Origin: Paenibacillus sp. SC116
Lineage (GTDB): Bacteria > Bacillota > Bacilli > Paenibacillales > Paenibacillaceae
Reading direction: 5' to 3'
Assembly (NCBI RefSeq): GCF_024733555.1
Contig: NZ_JANIOF010000001.1
Location: forward strand, 1,202,856 to 1,266,855
DNA length: 64,000 nt
Shown piece after piece: positions 41,166-50,284 of the stretch (its first letter is position 1; each line of letters begins with the position of its first letter). The notes beneath the pieces were generated by a model. That model was not told where the DNA came from. It searched no databases and saw only the letters and a program-made list of their open reading frames with translations. Both the position numbers and the translations under genes were made by a program.

Positions 41166-41969
41166 TTATACCGCAACTTTTCCGTGAATTGCCGGATGTG
41201 GATCGTAGTTGTTCAACGTGATGTCTTCGAAAGTGAACGAATCGATATCGGTGATTCGCGGATTCAGTTGAATCGTCGGAAGTGTTCGCGGCTCACGTTC
41301 GAGCTGCATCCGTACTTGTTCGATATGATTCGAATAAATATGCACGTCACCGATTGTATGGATGAACTCGCCGACCTGTAGTCCGGTGACTTGCGCAATC
41401 ATATGCGTTAGCAACGAATAACTCGCGATGTTGAACGGAATGCCGAGGAATGCGTCGCCTGAACGTTGGTATAATTGGCACGAGAGCTTTCCGTTAGCGA
41501 CGTAAAACTGGAACGCGAAGTGACACGGTGGAAGCGCCATATCATCGAGCTCACCTACGTTCCACGCGTTGACCAATAAGCGACGACTGTCGGGATTCTT
41601 ACGGATTTGTTCGATCACATTCGAGATTTGATCTACCGTCTCATATTCTCCTGTTTTATTGATGAACCACGATCGCCATTGTGCACCATATATTAATCCG
41701 AGGTTACCAAGACCGTCCGCCCATTCGTCCCAAATCGTTACTCCGTTTTCGCGAAGATATTTGACGTTCGTATCCCCGCGAAGGAACCACAACAATTCGT
41801 GTACTACGGATTTCCAGTGGACGCGCTTGGTCGTAACAAGCGGAAATCCTTCTGCTAAGTTAAATCGCATCTGATATCCGAAAGTTGATAACGTTCCCGT
41901 TCCGGTGCGATCGGACTTCTCGACGCCCTTATCGAGAATATGTCGTAATAAATCGTGATATTGTCGCAT
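41166..41969 (-). CDS. thyA: Thymidylate synthase ThyA
   Basis: 267 residues, full-length. Substrate-binding Arg in [13 protein letters not shown], catalytic Cys149 in [28 protein letters not shown] and the C-terminal GKVAV-type end. It methylates dUMP to dTMP with methylenetetrahydrofolate. It works with the phage dUTPase (supplying dUMP) and ribonucleotide reductase. Confidence 0.95.
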   Translation of the reverse strand: MRQYHDLLRHILDKGVEKSDRTGTGTLSTFGYQMRFNLAEGFPLVTTKRVHWKSVVHELLWFLRGDTNVKYLRENGVTIWDEWADGLGNLGLIYGAQWRSWFINKTGEYETVDQISNVIEQIRKNPDSRRLLVNAWNVGELDDMALPPCHFAFQFYVANGKLSCQLYQRSGDAFLGIPFNIASYSLLTHMIAQVTGLQVGEFIHTIGDVHIYSNHIEQVRMQLEREPRTLPTIQLNPRITDIDSFTFEDITLNNYDPHPAIHGKVAV

Positions 41970-42028
41970 AATTCCTCCTTAATTGTGTGGTATAATTTGT
42001 ATCAATTACTACTTGGAGGTGCTTTGTA

Positions 42029-42337
42029 TTGAAGGTAGATGATAGGATTTTAAAAACCGCACAAACTTTCTCGGAAATTATTATTAAAGAGTACGATGTG
42101 GAACAAATATTGCTTTTCGGGTCACACGTCAAAGGCACTAACCATTTAATGAGTGACATTGACATACATATAAACGTCGTAGACGATGTTGTCTGGAAAG
42201 AACTATCGTTAAATGTGTTCCAAATTAAGAGACTTATAGATACTAGAATTGATCCGAAAGTAGAGCTTGACGGGATTCCAGGCAATTTATTAGAGAAAAT
42301 AAAAGATTCTTCTATCGTGCTGTTCCGAAAGAACTAG
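42029..42337 (+). CDS. Minimal nucleotidyltransferase (MNT/KNTase-like), orphan
   Basis: 102 residues, TTG start with GGAGGTGCTTTGTA upstream and an extended -10 (TGGTATAAT, 41988-41996). LLFGSHVKGTNHLMSDIDIH I carries GS (31-32) and the Asp43-x-Asp45 metal pair of MntA-type domains. Such proteins are antitoxins that AMPylate HEPN toxins, or parts of ABC-like modules; no HEPN gene is adjacent. Plus strand and AT-rich between thyA and dut, it is a moron. Its 3' end overlaps dut by 26 bp. Confidence 0.8.
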   Translation: MKVDDRILKTAQTFSEIIIKEYDVEQILLFGSHVKGTNHLMSDIDIHINVVDDVVWKELSLNVFQIKRLIDTRIDPKVELDGIPGNLLEKIKDSSIVLFRKN

Positions 42338-42893
42338 TACCCGTATGACCAAATCCACCGTCTCCACGCTGCGTATCGCTCAGCTCGCCCACTTCGATAA
42401 AATCAGCGCGGAGTACCGGTGTGACAAGACCTTGCGCAATTCTATCGCCTTTACGGACAAGATACGTTCCGCGCAATCGGGTGTGCCAGTCGTACTTAAC
42501 GTCATTTCCGTCAATCTGCGTAACAAAGTTCGTTTCCCAATATTCAATCTCTCGGTCGTCTATTTGCGGCTGCGCGATATTATCGATAATCACCTTAACC
42601 TCTCCGCGGAAATCCCCGTCGACCGTACCCGGACTATTAGCGACACGAAGCTTCGTATTACACGAAACACCCGAACGCGGACGTATCTGCATCTCGCATC
42701 CTTCCGGAATCTCCACCGCGAATCCCAACGGAATAAGCTTCGTCTCTCCCGGTGCAATAATCACGTCTTCCACCGCGACCAAATCGAATCCTGCCGCAAG
42801 TTCCGTCGCATATTTCGGAATGACTGCGTCGGGATGCAGACGTTTGATCTTAACGGGAATATTGCGAATACCATTCGTTTGCTCGACGCTCAT
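42312..42893 (-). CDS. dut: dUTPase, trimeric type, with an insert
   Basis: 193 residues. All five motifs are present: ELAAGFDLVA (I), RPRSGVSCNT (II), GTVDGDFRGEV (III), RKGDRIAQGL (IV) and RGDGGFGHTGTSSFG (V). Between III and IV lies an extra segment of about 35 residues (QIDDREIEYWETNFVTQIDG NDVKYDWHTR), as in some Bacillus and staphylococcal phage dUTPases. It hydrolyses dUTP to dUMP, keeping uracil out of phage DNA and feeding ThyA. Confidence 0.92.
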   Translation of the reverse strand: MSVEQTNGIRNIPVKIKRLHPDAVIPKYATELAAGFDLVAVEDVIIAPGETKLIPLGFAVEIPEGCEMQIRPRSGVSCNTKLRVANSPGTVDGDFRGEVKVIIDNIAQPQIDDREIEYWETNFVTQIDGNDVKYDWHTRLRGTYLVRKGDRIAQGLVTPVLRADFIEVGELSDTQRGDGGFGHTGTSSFGTAR

Positions 42894-43058
42894 TTACCCA
42901 CGCTCCTCTCTCGTATTTATCGCGATAGAAATCATAAGCAAGGCAACGCTTATAAACGCTACTGCTACCGTAAGCCTGCTCGGGTTATAATCGAAAGCAA
43001 CCAAAGCGATAGCTTCTATTAACCAAAAGATACTTAATAATATGGATAGTATTTTCAT
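42894..43058 (-). CDS. Small membrane protein, 54 aa
   Basis: Too short for usual gene lists. MKILSILLSIFWLIEAIALV and SRLTVAVAFISVALLMISIA are two membrane helices; the stop TAA abuts the dut ATG. Translationally coupled to both neighbours. Function unknown. Confidence 0.65.
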   Translation of the reverse strand: MKILSILLSIFWLIEAIALVAFDYNPSRLTVAVAFISVALLMISIAINTREERG

Positions 43059-43117
43059 TCTTCGTCACCCTTTCCGCGTAGTAATAATTCGACCGTTCGC
43101 GTTAAGATATCGAACAT
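43055..43117 (-). CDS. Tiny leader-like ORF, 20 aa
   Basis: MFDILTRTVELLLRGKGDEE, with GGGAGGC upstream and an ATGA overlap into the next small membrane protein gene. It is probably translated and may couple expression; no independent function is claimed. Confidence 0.4.
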   Translation of the reverse strand: MFDILTRTVELLLRGKGDEE

Positions 43118-43193
43118 TATTCGGAAGCCTCCCGTTCCTGTATTACGAAGATTTTTCCGCGCTGTTCGATGATTTCGTACTTAGTCGCGTCGA

Positions 43194-43415
43194 TTACGTG
43201 ACCTTCACTTCGTATTGATTACGCTGCGGTACTTCACTAATTCCGAGTAAAAGAAAGACAATCGCAAGTCCTATAAAGAGTGAAGTAAAAAACGCTTCTT
43301 TCTCCAACACCGCCATAAAAGCGAAGACCAACCAGCCCAACGCAACGACCAGAAAGACTATCCTCAACACTTGCGTTGCAACTCCTGAATCAACAATCGT
43401 ATTCATAATCTCCAT
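43194..43415 (-). CDS. Small membrane protein, 73 aa
   Basis: Two hydrophobic helices (VLRIVFLVVALGWLVFAFMA and FFTSLFIGLAIVFLLLGI) with a short charged linker and tail. It directly follows nrdF. Phage DNA-metabolism operons often contain such small membrane proteins; no function is known. Confidence 0.6.
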   Translation of the reverse strand: MEIMNTIVDSGVATQVLRIVFLVVALGWLVFAFMAVLEKEAFFTSLFIGLAIVFLLLGISEVPQRNQYEVKVT

Positions 43416-43435
43416 CCGAACACTCTCCTTTTCGA

Positions 43436-44422
43436 TTAAACTCCGCTAAAATCGAAATCCTCGTCGCGCATGTCCTCGACGTTTAACGCAAGCACGTATC
43501 CGTCGCCCTTCTGACTGAAGAAATCGTGTGTTTTCGTTGTCGTATCCAACGCATTCAATACGATTGGATTAAACGGTCGATGTTCGAAATACGGCTCGAA
43601 TCCTAACGTCATCAACGCCTTATTCGCGTTGTATCGCACGTAATTGTCGACGTCTTCCGCTAGTCCAAGTGCTCCGTACAACTCCTGCGTATACTCCGTT
43701 TCGTTCGCGTAGAGTTGTTCGAGCAATACGAACATTTCCGCATCGGCTTGCGCCTGCTCGATTATCGATAATTCTTCACGAAGCTCCTGCGCGAGATATC
43801 CGACATATACTCCGTGAATCGATTCGTCGAGTAAGATCTTACGGATGATCTCGCCACTCGTTGTCATGCGACCTTGACCTGCGAGATATAGCGGATAGTA
43901 GAATCCGGAGTAAAACAGGAAACTTTCGAGAAACACCGACATGACTTGCGCCATGTATACGTCGTATTTCGATGGATTCTCGGTTAACAACTTACGATAG
44001 CGACTGACGATGATATCGCCTTTTACGCGAAGGAATTGATTGTTTGGCGCCCACTCTTCGAGTAGATATCGCGTCTCATCTGACGGAAGAAGCGTCGTAA
44101 ATATATGCGAATATGACTTCGCGTGAATCTGTTCCATCATCGCCATGAAACCAAGTACCGCTTTTTTGCGCGTATCGTCCGTATGCACTAGGATTACCGG
44201 CATTCCATCGTTAGCTTGATGCGTATCCAAGCCTGTCAATCCGGCAAGAACACGTTTAAATGTCGTCTGCTCATCGGGCGTCATTTCGTTCCATGACGCG
44301 ATATCTTTTGATACGGGGAATTCCGTCTCCGTCCACATCTGCGCGACATTCTGACGCCAAAAGTGGTTAACGTAATCTTCCGATTGGTTCCAGTTCACAC
44401 ATTGGAAATTTATATCGCGCAT
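43436..44422 (-). CDS. nrdF: Ribonucleotide reductase class Ib, beta subunit NrdF
   Basis: 328 residues from the ATG at 44420-44422 (GGAGGAG eight bases upstream). Carboxylate ligands are seen in GFMAMMEQIHAKSYSHIF (Glu, His) and KILLDESIHGVYVGYLAQEL (Glu, His), and the radical tyrosine helix is present. It holds the dimanganese-tyrosyl radical that powers NrdE; NrdI is encoded upstream. Overlaps nrdE by 13 bp. Confidence 0.93.
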   Translation of the reverse strand: MRDINFQCVNWNQSEDYVNHFWRQNVAQMWTETEFPVSKDIASWNEMTPDEQTTFKRVLAGLTGLDTHQANDGMPVILVHTDDTRKKAVLGFMAMMEQIHAKSYSHIFTTLLPSDETRYLLEEWAPNNQFLRVKGDIIVSRYRKLLTENPSKYDVYMAQVMSVFLESFLFYSGFYYPLYLAGQGRMTTSGEIIRKILLDESIHGVYVGYLAQELREELSIIEQAQADAEMFVLLEQLYANETEYTQELYGALGLAEDVDNYVRYNANKALMTLGFEPYFEHRPFNPIVLNALDTTTKTHDFFSQKGDGYVLALNVEDMRDEDFDFSGV

Positions 44423-46509
44423 GAAGTACACTCCTCCGGCTTAATCAGATTTGTACGCGTGTAATACAACGATTTAAGTCCCTTTTTACGCGCGTACGTG
44501 TAGAGTCTTGAAAGCTCACGCGTGCTTACATCGCTATTCACGAACAGTATCGTTGATATTCCTTGGTCAATGTGTCGTTGAGCTTCCGCAACCAAATCGA
44601 TTAGTCGATATTGATTGATCGAGAATGCGGATTTATAAAACCATTGCGTCTGCGGCGACAGGAACGGCATTGGGTAGTAAGTATCGAGCTTGTCATACGA
44701 GCGATGTTCGATAATATCAACGATCGGCATTACACTTGCCGTCGAGTTTTGAATATACGAGATGGACTGCGTTGGTGCTATCGCGAGTCGGTACGCATGG
44801 TAGATTCCAAATTTCGCAACCATTGCGGATAGCTCCGACCAATCAGCTTGACTCGGTAGGGCGATACCAGACTCTTCAAACAACTTACGAACTTTATCCG
44901 TTCGTGGAGAGAAGTCTTCCGTTTTGTATTGCGCGAAATAGTTTCCGTTCGCGTATTCGGATTGTTCAAACCCTTTGAACGTTTCTCCACGCTCTTTCGC
45001 GATGAGCATCGACTTTTCAAGCGAGTAATAGTTCATCGCGGCGAAGAATGTTCGTACGAAATCTCGCGCTTCTTCCAACTCATACGCGATACCATTCTTC
45101 GCGAGGTACCCGTGAAGATTCATCGCACCGAGTCCGATGGAATGTAACTCCTCGTTTGCTTTCCGTATGCCTGGAGCATTAGCTATTCGTGTGACATCGC
45201 TGACAATCGTCAACGCCTCAATGCCGGTGTGTATCGATTCGCGTAGCTTACCGGATTCCATAACGTTGACGATGTTAAGCGAGCCAAGATTACACGAAAT
45301 GTCACGGTTAATTTCGTCGCCAACGCCGTAATCGCGGATAACTGACGTTTCTTGCAGCTGCATGATTTCCGTACATAGGTTCGACATCTTAACGTCACCT
45401 AACGCTTTCAACGGATGTGCGTCATTCGCGTTATCTTTAAAGAATAAATACGGATATCCCGATTGAAGCTGCGTCTGTGCAATTAGCGTCAACATGGAGC
45501 GCGCGTTCATCTTACGTTTCTTTACGTTAGGATTCGCGACTAATTCGTAATACATTTCGCTAATATCCATATCGTCAAGGTGCGTTCCATATTCACGATG
45601 AACCGTGTGGGGCGCGAACATATAGAAGTCTTCGCCTGCTTCGGCTAGTTCAAAAAACTTCGACGGGACGATTAATCCGGTAGATATCGTTTGTAGTCGT
45701 GCAACCTCGTCAGCATTAATCTTTTTACTATCGAGAAATTCGAGAACATCCCAGTGGAATATGTTGAGATATACGGCCCCTGCGCCAGGTCGCGCGCCGA
45801 GTTGGTCGCAGTATGCGAAACCATTTTCGAGTGCTTTCGCGACAGGGAATACGCCCTTTGCGCAACCTTCCACGCCTTTAATCGCCTCACCCCTCGCACG
45901 TATTTTCGAAAGGTTAATCGCAACGCCTCCACCAATCTTCGAAAGTTGTTTCGCGGTACTGTCGATATAGTTAATCGAGTTTAACGAATCATCCGTTTCG
46001 AGTAGGAAGCACGATACCATTTCGCCGCGTCTCGCACGACCTGCGTTCATAAACGTCGGCGTTGCCGGTTGGTAACGTTGCTCCATCATGGCGCGTGCGA
46101 GTTCTTCCGCAAATTCATAGTCGCCTCCTCCGATATTTAATGCAGCGATTGCGACATGCTGCGCATAGTTTTCGAGATACTTCCGTTTATCGTTCGTTTG
46201 CAGCGCGTAATCTTTATAAAACTTACTCGCGGCCATATACGACTGGAATCGGAAATTGTACGAATCGCATATCTCGTGGAGCTGCGTTAGTTGCTCGTCC
46301 GTGTATTCCGCGAACACATCGTAATAGTAAGTCTCGTCGACCAAGAACCGGAGTCGTGCGAGCGCATTCTCGAATTCAATCGTCTTCCCGATAACCTCGC
46401 GCATAAATACTTTCGTTGCTTCGCGATCCTTTTCGAGTTGATAGAATCCGTCAGCTCCACGTTGTTTAACCTCGTTGTTCAATTCGATATGTTTCGTTTT
46501 ATTCGCCAA
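44410..46509 (-). CDS. nrdE: Ribonucleotide reductase class Ib, alpha subunit NrdE
   Basis: 699 residues from TTG at 46507-46509 (GAGAGG upstream), giving the expected start ANKTKHIELNNEV. NPATPTFMNAG-like QPATPTFMNAGRARRGEMVS CFLLETDDS carries one active-site cysteine, NLCTEIM another, and the C-terminal KPEECTSCAI the redox pair. It reduces NDPs to dNDPs. There is no intron or frameshift, unlike nrdE of SPbeta-type phages. Confidence 0.95.
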   Translation of the reverse strand: MANKTKHIELNNEVKQRGADGFYQLEKDREATKVFMREVIGKTIEFENALARLRFLVDETYYYDVFAEYTDEQLTQLHEICDSYNFRFQSYMAASKFYKDYALQTNDKRKYLENYAQHVAIAALNIGGGDYEFAEELARAMMEQRYQPATPTFMNAGRARRGEMVSCFLLETDDSLNSINYIDSTAKQLSKIGGGVAINLSKIRARGEAIKGVEGCAKGVFPVAKALENGFAYCDQLGARPGAGAVYLNIFHWDVLEFLDSKKINADEVARLQTISTGLIVPSKFFELAEAGEDFYMFAPHTVHREYGTHLDDMDISEMYYELVANPNVKKRKMNARSMLTLIAQTQLQSGYPYLFFKDNANDAHPLKALGDVKMSNLCTEIMQLQETSVIRDYGVGDEINRDISCNLGSLNIVNVMESGKLRESIHTGIEALTIVSDVTRIANAPGIRKANEELHSIGLGAMNLHGYLAKNGIAYELEEARDFVRTFFAAMNYYSLEKSMLIAKERGETFKGFEQSEYANGNYFAQYKTEDFSPRTDKVRKLFEESGIALPSQADWSELSAMVAKFGIYHAYRLAIAPTQSISYIQNSTASVMPIVDIIEHRSYDKLDTYYPMPFLSPQTQWFYKSAFSINQYRLIDLVAEAQRHIDQGISTILFVNSDVSTRELSRLYTYARKKGLKSLYYTRTNLIKPEECTSCAI

Positions 46510-46852
46510 TTTCTCGCATCCTCTCCGTGAATATTCGTATATCATCGGCGGTTCCCGATAGCTCGAACTTGAGCAGAACGGGAACGCCGTATTTTTCGCT
46601 GATTAAATCCGCAGCTTTGGCGTAGTTATTCGCCCAGTTTCTATTGCCTGACGACGCGACTCCGACGAGATGCCGTCCGTTTCGTTCGAGAAATCTCGTA
46701 ACAGGTTCGGGAACCTCTCCGAATCCAATCGTATTGGTTACGAGAACGAACGGCTCGTCCACGTCATAATCTCCGATCATTTCCGCAGGTAATCCGGTCT
46801 TTGCGATAAACCTGCGGACGTTTCCGACAAGGGAGTAATAAACGAATCTCAT
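46499..46852 (-). CDS. nrdI: Flavodoxin-like NrdI
   Basis: 117 residues: FVYYSLVGNVRRFIAKTG (FMN phosphate loop), LVTNTIGFGEVPEPVTRFLE and VASSGNRNWANNYAKAADLI. NrdI supplies the oxidant that loads the NrdF manganese cofactor. Gene order nrdI-nrdE-nrdF is standard, each overlapping the next. Confidence 0.92.
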   Translation of the reverse strand: MRFVYYSLVGNVRRFIAKTGLPAEMIGDYDVDEPFVLVTNTIGFGEVPEPVTRFLERNGRHLVGVASSGNRNWANNYAKAADLISEKYGVPVLLKFELSGTADDIRIFTERMREIGE

Positions 46853-47355
46853 GCGGCTATCAACCCTTCGCGAATAAGATGGACGATAGTTACCGCGATT
46901 GCGTCCGCCTCGTCCCCTTCTCGGTTCAATCGCAAGTCAGGATTCCCGAAATACTTTCGAACAGCTTCGATAATCATCGGTTTATCCTTCCGCGAACCAG
47001 GCGATCCAGTCACTCGTCGCGCCCACGCTTTCACCGTTTGAATATTTACGTCAACAACGTTGAACTCCGATAGGCTGAACTCGGTCACTCCATGTGCCTT
47101 GAAAATTTGACGAGTTGATAGATTGTATCGGACGATTCCTTCTTCGCGAGGAATGGTACGTTCTATTTGCGGAAATTTATTGATAACATCGGTAATTCCT
47201 GCATGGATTTGACGCAAACGCTCACCGTCCGATAAGTCTTTATTACTTCGTATTAGTCCGTAATCAATGAGCGTTACTACTTCGTTTCTTACTGACACGA
47301 CCGCCCATCCGGTCTTTGTTAATGACGTATCCAATCCGAGATGGTATGTTGTCAA
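46849..47355 (-). CDS. RuvC-like Holliday junction resolvase
   Basis: 168 residues from TTG at 47353-47355 (GGAGGTGGGCGG upstream). RNase H fold: LGLDTSLTKTGWAVV (first acidic), REEGIVRYNLSTRQIFKAHG, and the final EGDEADAIAVTIVH with paired acids. It resolves branched DNA before packaging. It is followed in the operon by nrdI. Confidence 0.8.
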   Translation of the reverse strand: MTTYHLGLDTSLTKTGWAVVSVRNEVVTLIDYGLIRSNKDLSDGERLRQIHAGITDVINKFPQIERTIPREEGIVRYNLSTRQIFKAHGVTEFSLSEFNVVDVNIQTVKAWARRVTGSPGSRKDKPMIIEAVRKYFGNPDLRLNREGDEADAIAVTIVHLIREGLIAA

Positions 47356-47582
47356 CCGCCCACCTCCACGCAAGAGACATCGCCATTTTTAACGAGCCAG
47401 TCGATAAGATGCGCTTGACTACAAAAGTCGTATTCGTCGTATAAACGGTAGAAGAATCCGATAAATCCATTTACGGTGTTACACGTTACGCATCGGTTAT
47501 CGTGCGTATAGGCTTCCGGTTGTCTTCGCGGATATCCCGTTAGATTTGCGTGAGTAATGTCGGGATGTTCTATGTCGGTCAT
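47352..47582 (-). CDS. Small zinc-finger protein, 76 aa
   Basis: NRCVTCNTVNGFIGFFYRLY DEYDFCSQAHLIDWL: a C-x2-C...C-x2-H arrangement of a treble-clef or MYND-like finger. Overlaps the resolvase start by 4 bp. Role unknown; probably nucleic-acid or protein binding. Confidence 0.55.
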   Translation of the reverse strand: MTDIEHPDITHANLTGYPRRQPEAYTHDNRCVTCNTVNGFIGFFYRLYDEYDFCSQAHLIDWLVKNGDVSCVEVGG

Positions 47583-48017
47583 CTAAATCGCCTCTTTCTT
47601 GATTTCTTTTCGTTTCCTATAATTACGGGCACTCCTTAATCGCCTACACTCACGGCAATGCCTTGAGCCATTAGAAACAACCGTGTTGTAGGACGTGTAC
47701 TCATGACCTTGCGGGCAATGTGTTTTCTTAATGTGCTTTGCAGGCATTGTGTCAGCTCTTAGCAAGTTTTCTCGTTGGGTCACTGCTTCTAAGTGGTCCG
47801 GATTAACGCAAGCCCTATTTCTACATAAATGGTCGATAACAAGTCCGTCAGGAATCTTTCCACGATGTATCTCATAAGACAATCTGTGTGCAGTTATGAA
47901 CTTTCCATAAATGTTAATTTTCCCATACCCCACATCCGTTTTTGATGCGGTCCAAACCCAGCAACCTGTCCTCTTGTCGACTTTTTCCCAAAATCTATCC
48001 AGTACTGTTTTACGCAA
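47583..48017 (-). CDS. HNH homing endonuclease (HNH_3 type)
   Basis: 144 residues from a TTG at 48015-48017 behind [27 protein letters not shown] is the N-terminal binding motif; the HNH core is [40 protein letters not shown]; a tail C-x2-GH...C-x2-C finger follows. Freestanding; it overlaps the nuclease gene upstream by 8 bp and has an AT-rich composition, pointing to recent insertion between two early genes. Confidence 0.85.
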   Translation of the reverse strand: MRKTVLDRFWEKVDKRTGCWVWTASKTDVGYGKINIYGKFITAHRLSYEIHRGKIPDGLVIDHLCRNRACVNPDHLEAVTQRENLLRADTMPAKHIKKTHCPQGHEYTSYNTVVSNGSRHCRECRRLRSARNYRKRKEIKKEAI

Positions 48018-49086
48018 GTGATTCCCCCCGAATTCGAACGATATCGTCGTAGCACTCGGTATAGGCACGTTTCTTAAATTCCGGTATATTTGAACGTTGA
48101 ATCTGAGTTACTTTCTTTTGAATCACAGAAATCTCACTCTCTGTTAACGACTTTGCGATTGCTGTCTTGAAACCGTTGAAAAGCCATTTCTCCGGATCAA
48201 CTGGCGGAGGATTGCCGTCCTCAACCGATTGGATCACGTCGACAAATCCGTCCAGAAGCGCCTGCCTATCGCGCTCCGTGACGTTGATATAAAACGCGCG
48301 AATATCGGGATTCTTTGCGTACTGGTCCGCAGTCATATTCCATCCAACCTTCGACGCGTTGACGTACAGGATGACGTAATGGTCGACGTTGTACATTAGC
48401 GAATAGGCGATACATTGTTTAACGTGGTCATCCTTCGGACCTTTCATCGAGTACGATGACGTCTGCGCTGCGGTAGTTTGTTTACTTTTCACTTCGAGTC
48501 CGACGCGGAGGATTTCGCCGTCTTCCGATCGGTAAAGCATGATTCCGTCACACGTGCCATATAGCGCGAATTGCTTACCGTTATGCTCGATGATGTGCGA
48601 TCTCTTCGCGAAGTCCTCAAGCATCGGTTCGCCGAGTTCGTTCCGTTCGAATCGGAAAATTGGCTCCGTACCTTGCGTCTTACTGGCGATATGCTTTTCG
48701 ATAAACAGTAAATCGCGCTGAATAGAGTCACCGATAGCCGTTCCGAAACGGGTCCATCGTCCTTGGTGCGGAGGTTGTACGCGTTTATCTTTCGTTGACT
48801 TTCGTACCTTTTCGTATAACTCGCGTTTACAACTTCCCGCAGACGACGGTGAGAAGTACGGCATGTTACGCGGCGGCCACACCTTTCGGTTACGATCCGA
48901 TTGGATATCTGCGTACCAGCGGTGAATCTGTGCATCTAGCGCGTCATCGTATACTTCGGATGACGCGTGCCAATCGTCTAGCATCGCGAGAAAATCGGAT
49001 ATGATACGCTCGCCTAATTCGGCTGATTGCGTTTCTTGCGTTTTATCTCGTAGCATTTGCGCGCCTGTTCGTGTGGTTAACGTGAT
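48010..49086 (-). CDS. PD-(D/E)XK nuclease, RecB/Cas4-like
   Basis: About 358 residues. Nuclease core: [29 protein letters not shown] with Asp and ExK, preceded by [18 protein letters not shown] (a Cas4-like cysteine-bearing start) and followed by a Gln/Tyr helix QCIAYSLMY. The ATG at 49054-49056 lacks a ribosome site, but GAAGGAGG lies seven bases before an in-frame ATC at 49084-49086; this is the preferred start. Likely role: DNA end processing in phage recombination or host DNA degradation. Confidence 0.8.
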   Translation of the reverse strand: MTLTTRTGAQMLRDKTQETQSAELGERIISDFLAMLDDWHASSEVYDDALDAQIHRWYADIQSDRNRKVWPPRNMPYFSPSSAGSCKRELYEKVRKSTKDKRVQPPHQGRWTRFGTAIGDSIQRDLLFIEKHIASKTQGTEPIFRFERNELGEPMLEDFAKRSHIIEHNGKQFALYGTCDGIMLYRSEDGEILRVGLEVKSKQTTAAQTSSYSMKGPKDDHVKQCIAYSLMYNVDHYVILYVNASKVGWNMTADQYAKNPDIRAFYINVTERDRQALLDGFVDVIQSVEDGNPPPVDPEKWLFNGFKTAIAKSLTESEISVIQKKVTQIQRSNIPEFKKRAYTECYDDIVRIRGESLA

Positions 49087-49122
49087 ACGACCGCCTCCTT
49101 CGTAATCGTCTTCACAATCGCA

Positions 49123-49704
49123 TTATGCGGCGTAAACTTTAACGGACGTTCCTCCGAATCGATCACGACGTTCCTCCGAATCGATCACGACGTTTCGATA
49201 CGATGTCCCATTAACCTCCGCCATCTCACGCAGCTTAACGAATACCTTAACCGTTGCCCCCACGTCATTCATCGCGCGATGATGTCCGTACAATTCGATG
49301 CCGTGACGAGTGCATACGTCGACCAGCTTCGCGGACTCATTCGGCTCAACTAACCGAGATAATGCGCGAGTACAGACGAATTGTTCCGGCTCGAATACTC
49401 GCGAGATAAACGAAAGGTCAAACGGTGCGTTGTGCGCAACTAATGTCGTATCCCACGCGAATGCTTCCAACGATGCTAACGCATCCCACTCTCTCGGCGC
49501 TCCCGTTAAGTCTTCCGACTTGATTCCGGTGAGTTCCGTAATCTCCGTTGGAATCTCGGCTCCCTCCGGCAGTCTAACGAAAGTGTGAAACCGTCCGTAT
49601 TCGCGAATCCCATCCGTTCTGATTGCGGCGATTTCAGTGATATAGTCGTTTTCGTGGTCGAGTCCGGTCGTTTCGATATCAATTACCGTGAAGATTTCGG
49701 TCAT
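49123..49704 (-). CDS. DnaQ-like 3'-5' exonuclease
   Basis: 193 residues from ATG at 49702-49704. Exo I FTVIDIETTGLD, Exo II LVAHNAPFDLSFISR and Exo III HRAMNDVGAT are intact (DEDDh type). It could proofread for the phage polymerase or repair. The C-terminus is altered: a 22-bp tandem duplication (49150-49193) shifts the frame, so the protein ends RRDRFGG..VYAA. Confidence 0.88.
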   Translation of the reverse strand: MTEIFTVIDIETTGLDHENDYITEIAAIRTDGIREYGRFHTFVRLPEGAEIPTEITELTGIKSEDLTGAPREWDALASLEAFAWDTTLVAHNAPFDLSFISRVFEPEQFVCTRALSRLVEPNESAKLVDVCTRHGIELYGHHRAMNDVGATVKVFVKLREMAEVNGTSYRNVVIDSEERRDRFGGTSVKVYAA

Positions 49705-49706
49705 AT

Positions 49707-50069
49707 TTACGCAGACCTCCCTAAGACGTATATAATCGCGACTACTTCTTTTGGTACAACTTCCGCAAAGGAATACGAAAAGTCTCCGCCTTCTTGCATT
49801 TCCGTCGCAGGTTTTTCGTTCCAAACACGGAAGTAAGCGACTTTTCCGTCAGCTTGCGTTACTTTAGTTACGACCATCTTTGTCGTAGTCCATCGAGTGC
49901 CTGCACCGTGTTCTTCGTGCACATCCTCGACTTCGTAACCTTCCGGCTGATAGGCGTCAATGATTTCATCGATTGTTTTCCAATTATCGTCGCCAACTTT
50001 CGGCCAAGCTTTTGCGTCAACCTTCGCTTCCAACTCTCGCAGCTTTTCGATCACGTTATTTCCGCTCAT
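49707..50069 (-). CDS. Hypothetical protein, 120 aa
   Basis: ATG at 50067-50069 after GAAGGAGTTGGCGGAAT. Sequence NVIEKLRELEAKVDAKAWPK, then EVEDVHEEHGAGTRWTTTKM VVTKVTQADGKVAYFRVWNE: small alpha/beta early protein. Two bases before the exonuclease start, so coupled. No family. Confidence 0.55.
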   Translation of the reverse strand: MSGNNVIEKLRELEAKVDAKAWPKVGDDNWKTIDEIIDAYQPEGYEVEDVHEEHGAGTRWTTTKMVVTKVTQADGKVAYFRVWNEKPATEMQEGGDFSYSFAEVVPKEVVAIIYVLGRSA

Positions 50070-50283
50070 ATTCCGCCAACTCCTTCGCAATGATTTCGTT
50101 AATTACCTTTCCGGCAACATCACCGTGAATATCCGCATGCATCAACGCAAACGAGAACGTATCTGGCGTTTGGTTACATTCAACGCAGCGAACGACGTAC
50201 TTACGGATATCTTCGGTGAGGCGATCCGGTACGTAAAGTTCGTTGCGCGATTCGTCGAGAATCATTTCGATTTGCATCGTCAA
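50056..50283 (-). CDS. Hypothetical protein, 75 aa
   Basis: IEMILDESRNELYVPDRLTE DIRKYVVRCVECNQTPDTFS: begins with a short beta strand, then helices. Starts directly after the polymerase stop and overlaps the next gene by 14 bp. Unrecognised. Confidence 0.55.
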   Translation of the reverse strand: MTMQIEMILDESRNELYVPDRLTEDIRKYVVRCVECNQTPDTFSFALMHADIHGDVAGKVINEIIAKELAEYERK

Positions 50284-50284
50284 C

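Noticed and set aside
42345-43022. Plus-strand open frames opposite dUTPase
   Set aside because: They mirror the conserved dut gene and small membrane gene; composition typical of antisense frames.
47583-49086. A second group I intron around the HNH gene at 47583
   Set aside because: The flanking genes are complete and do not join into one product; no P7-type core was seen.
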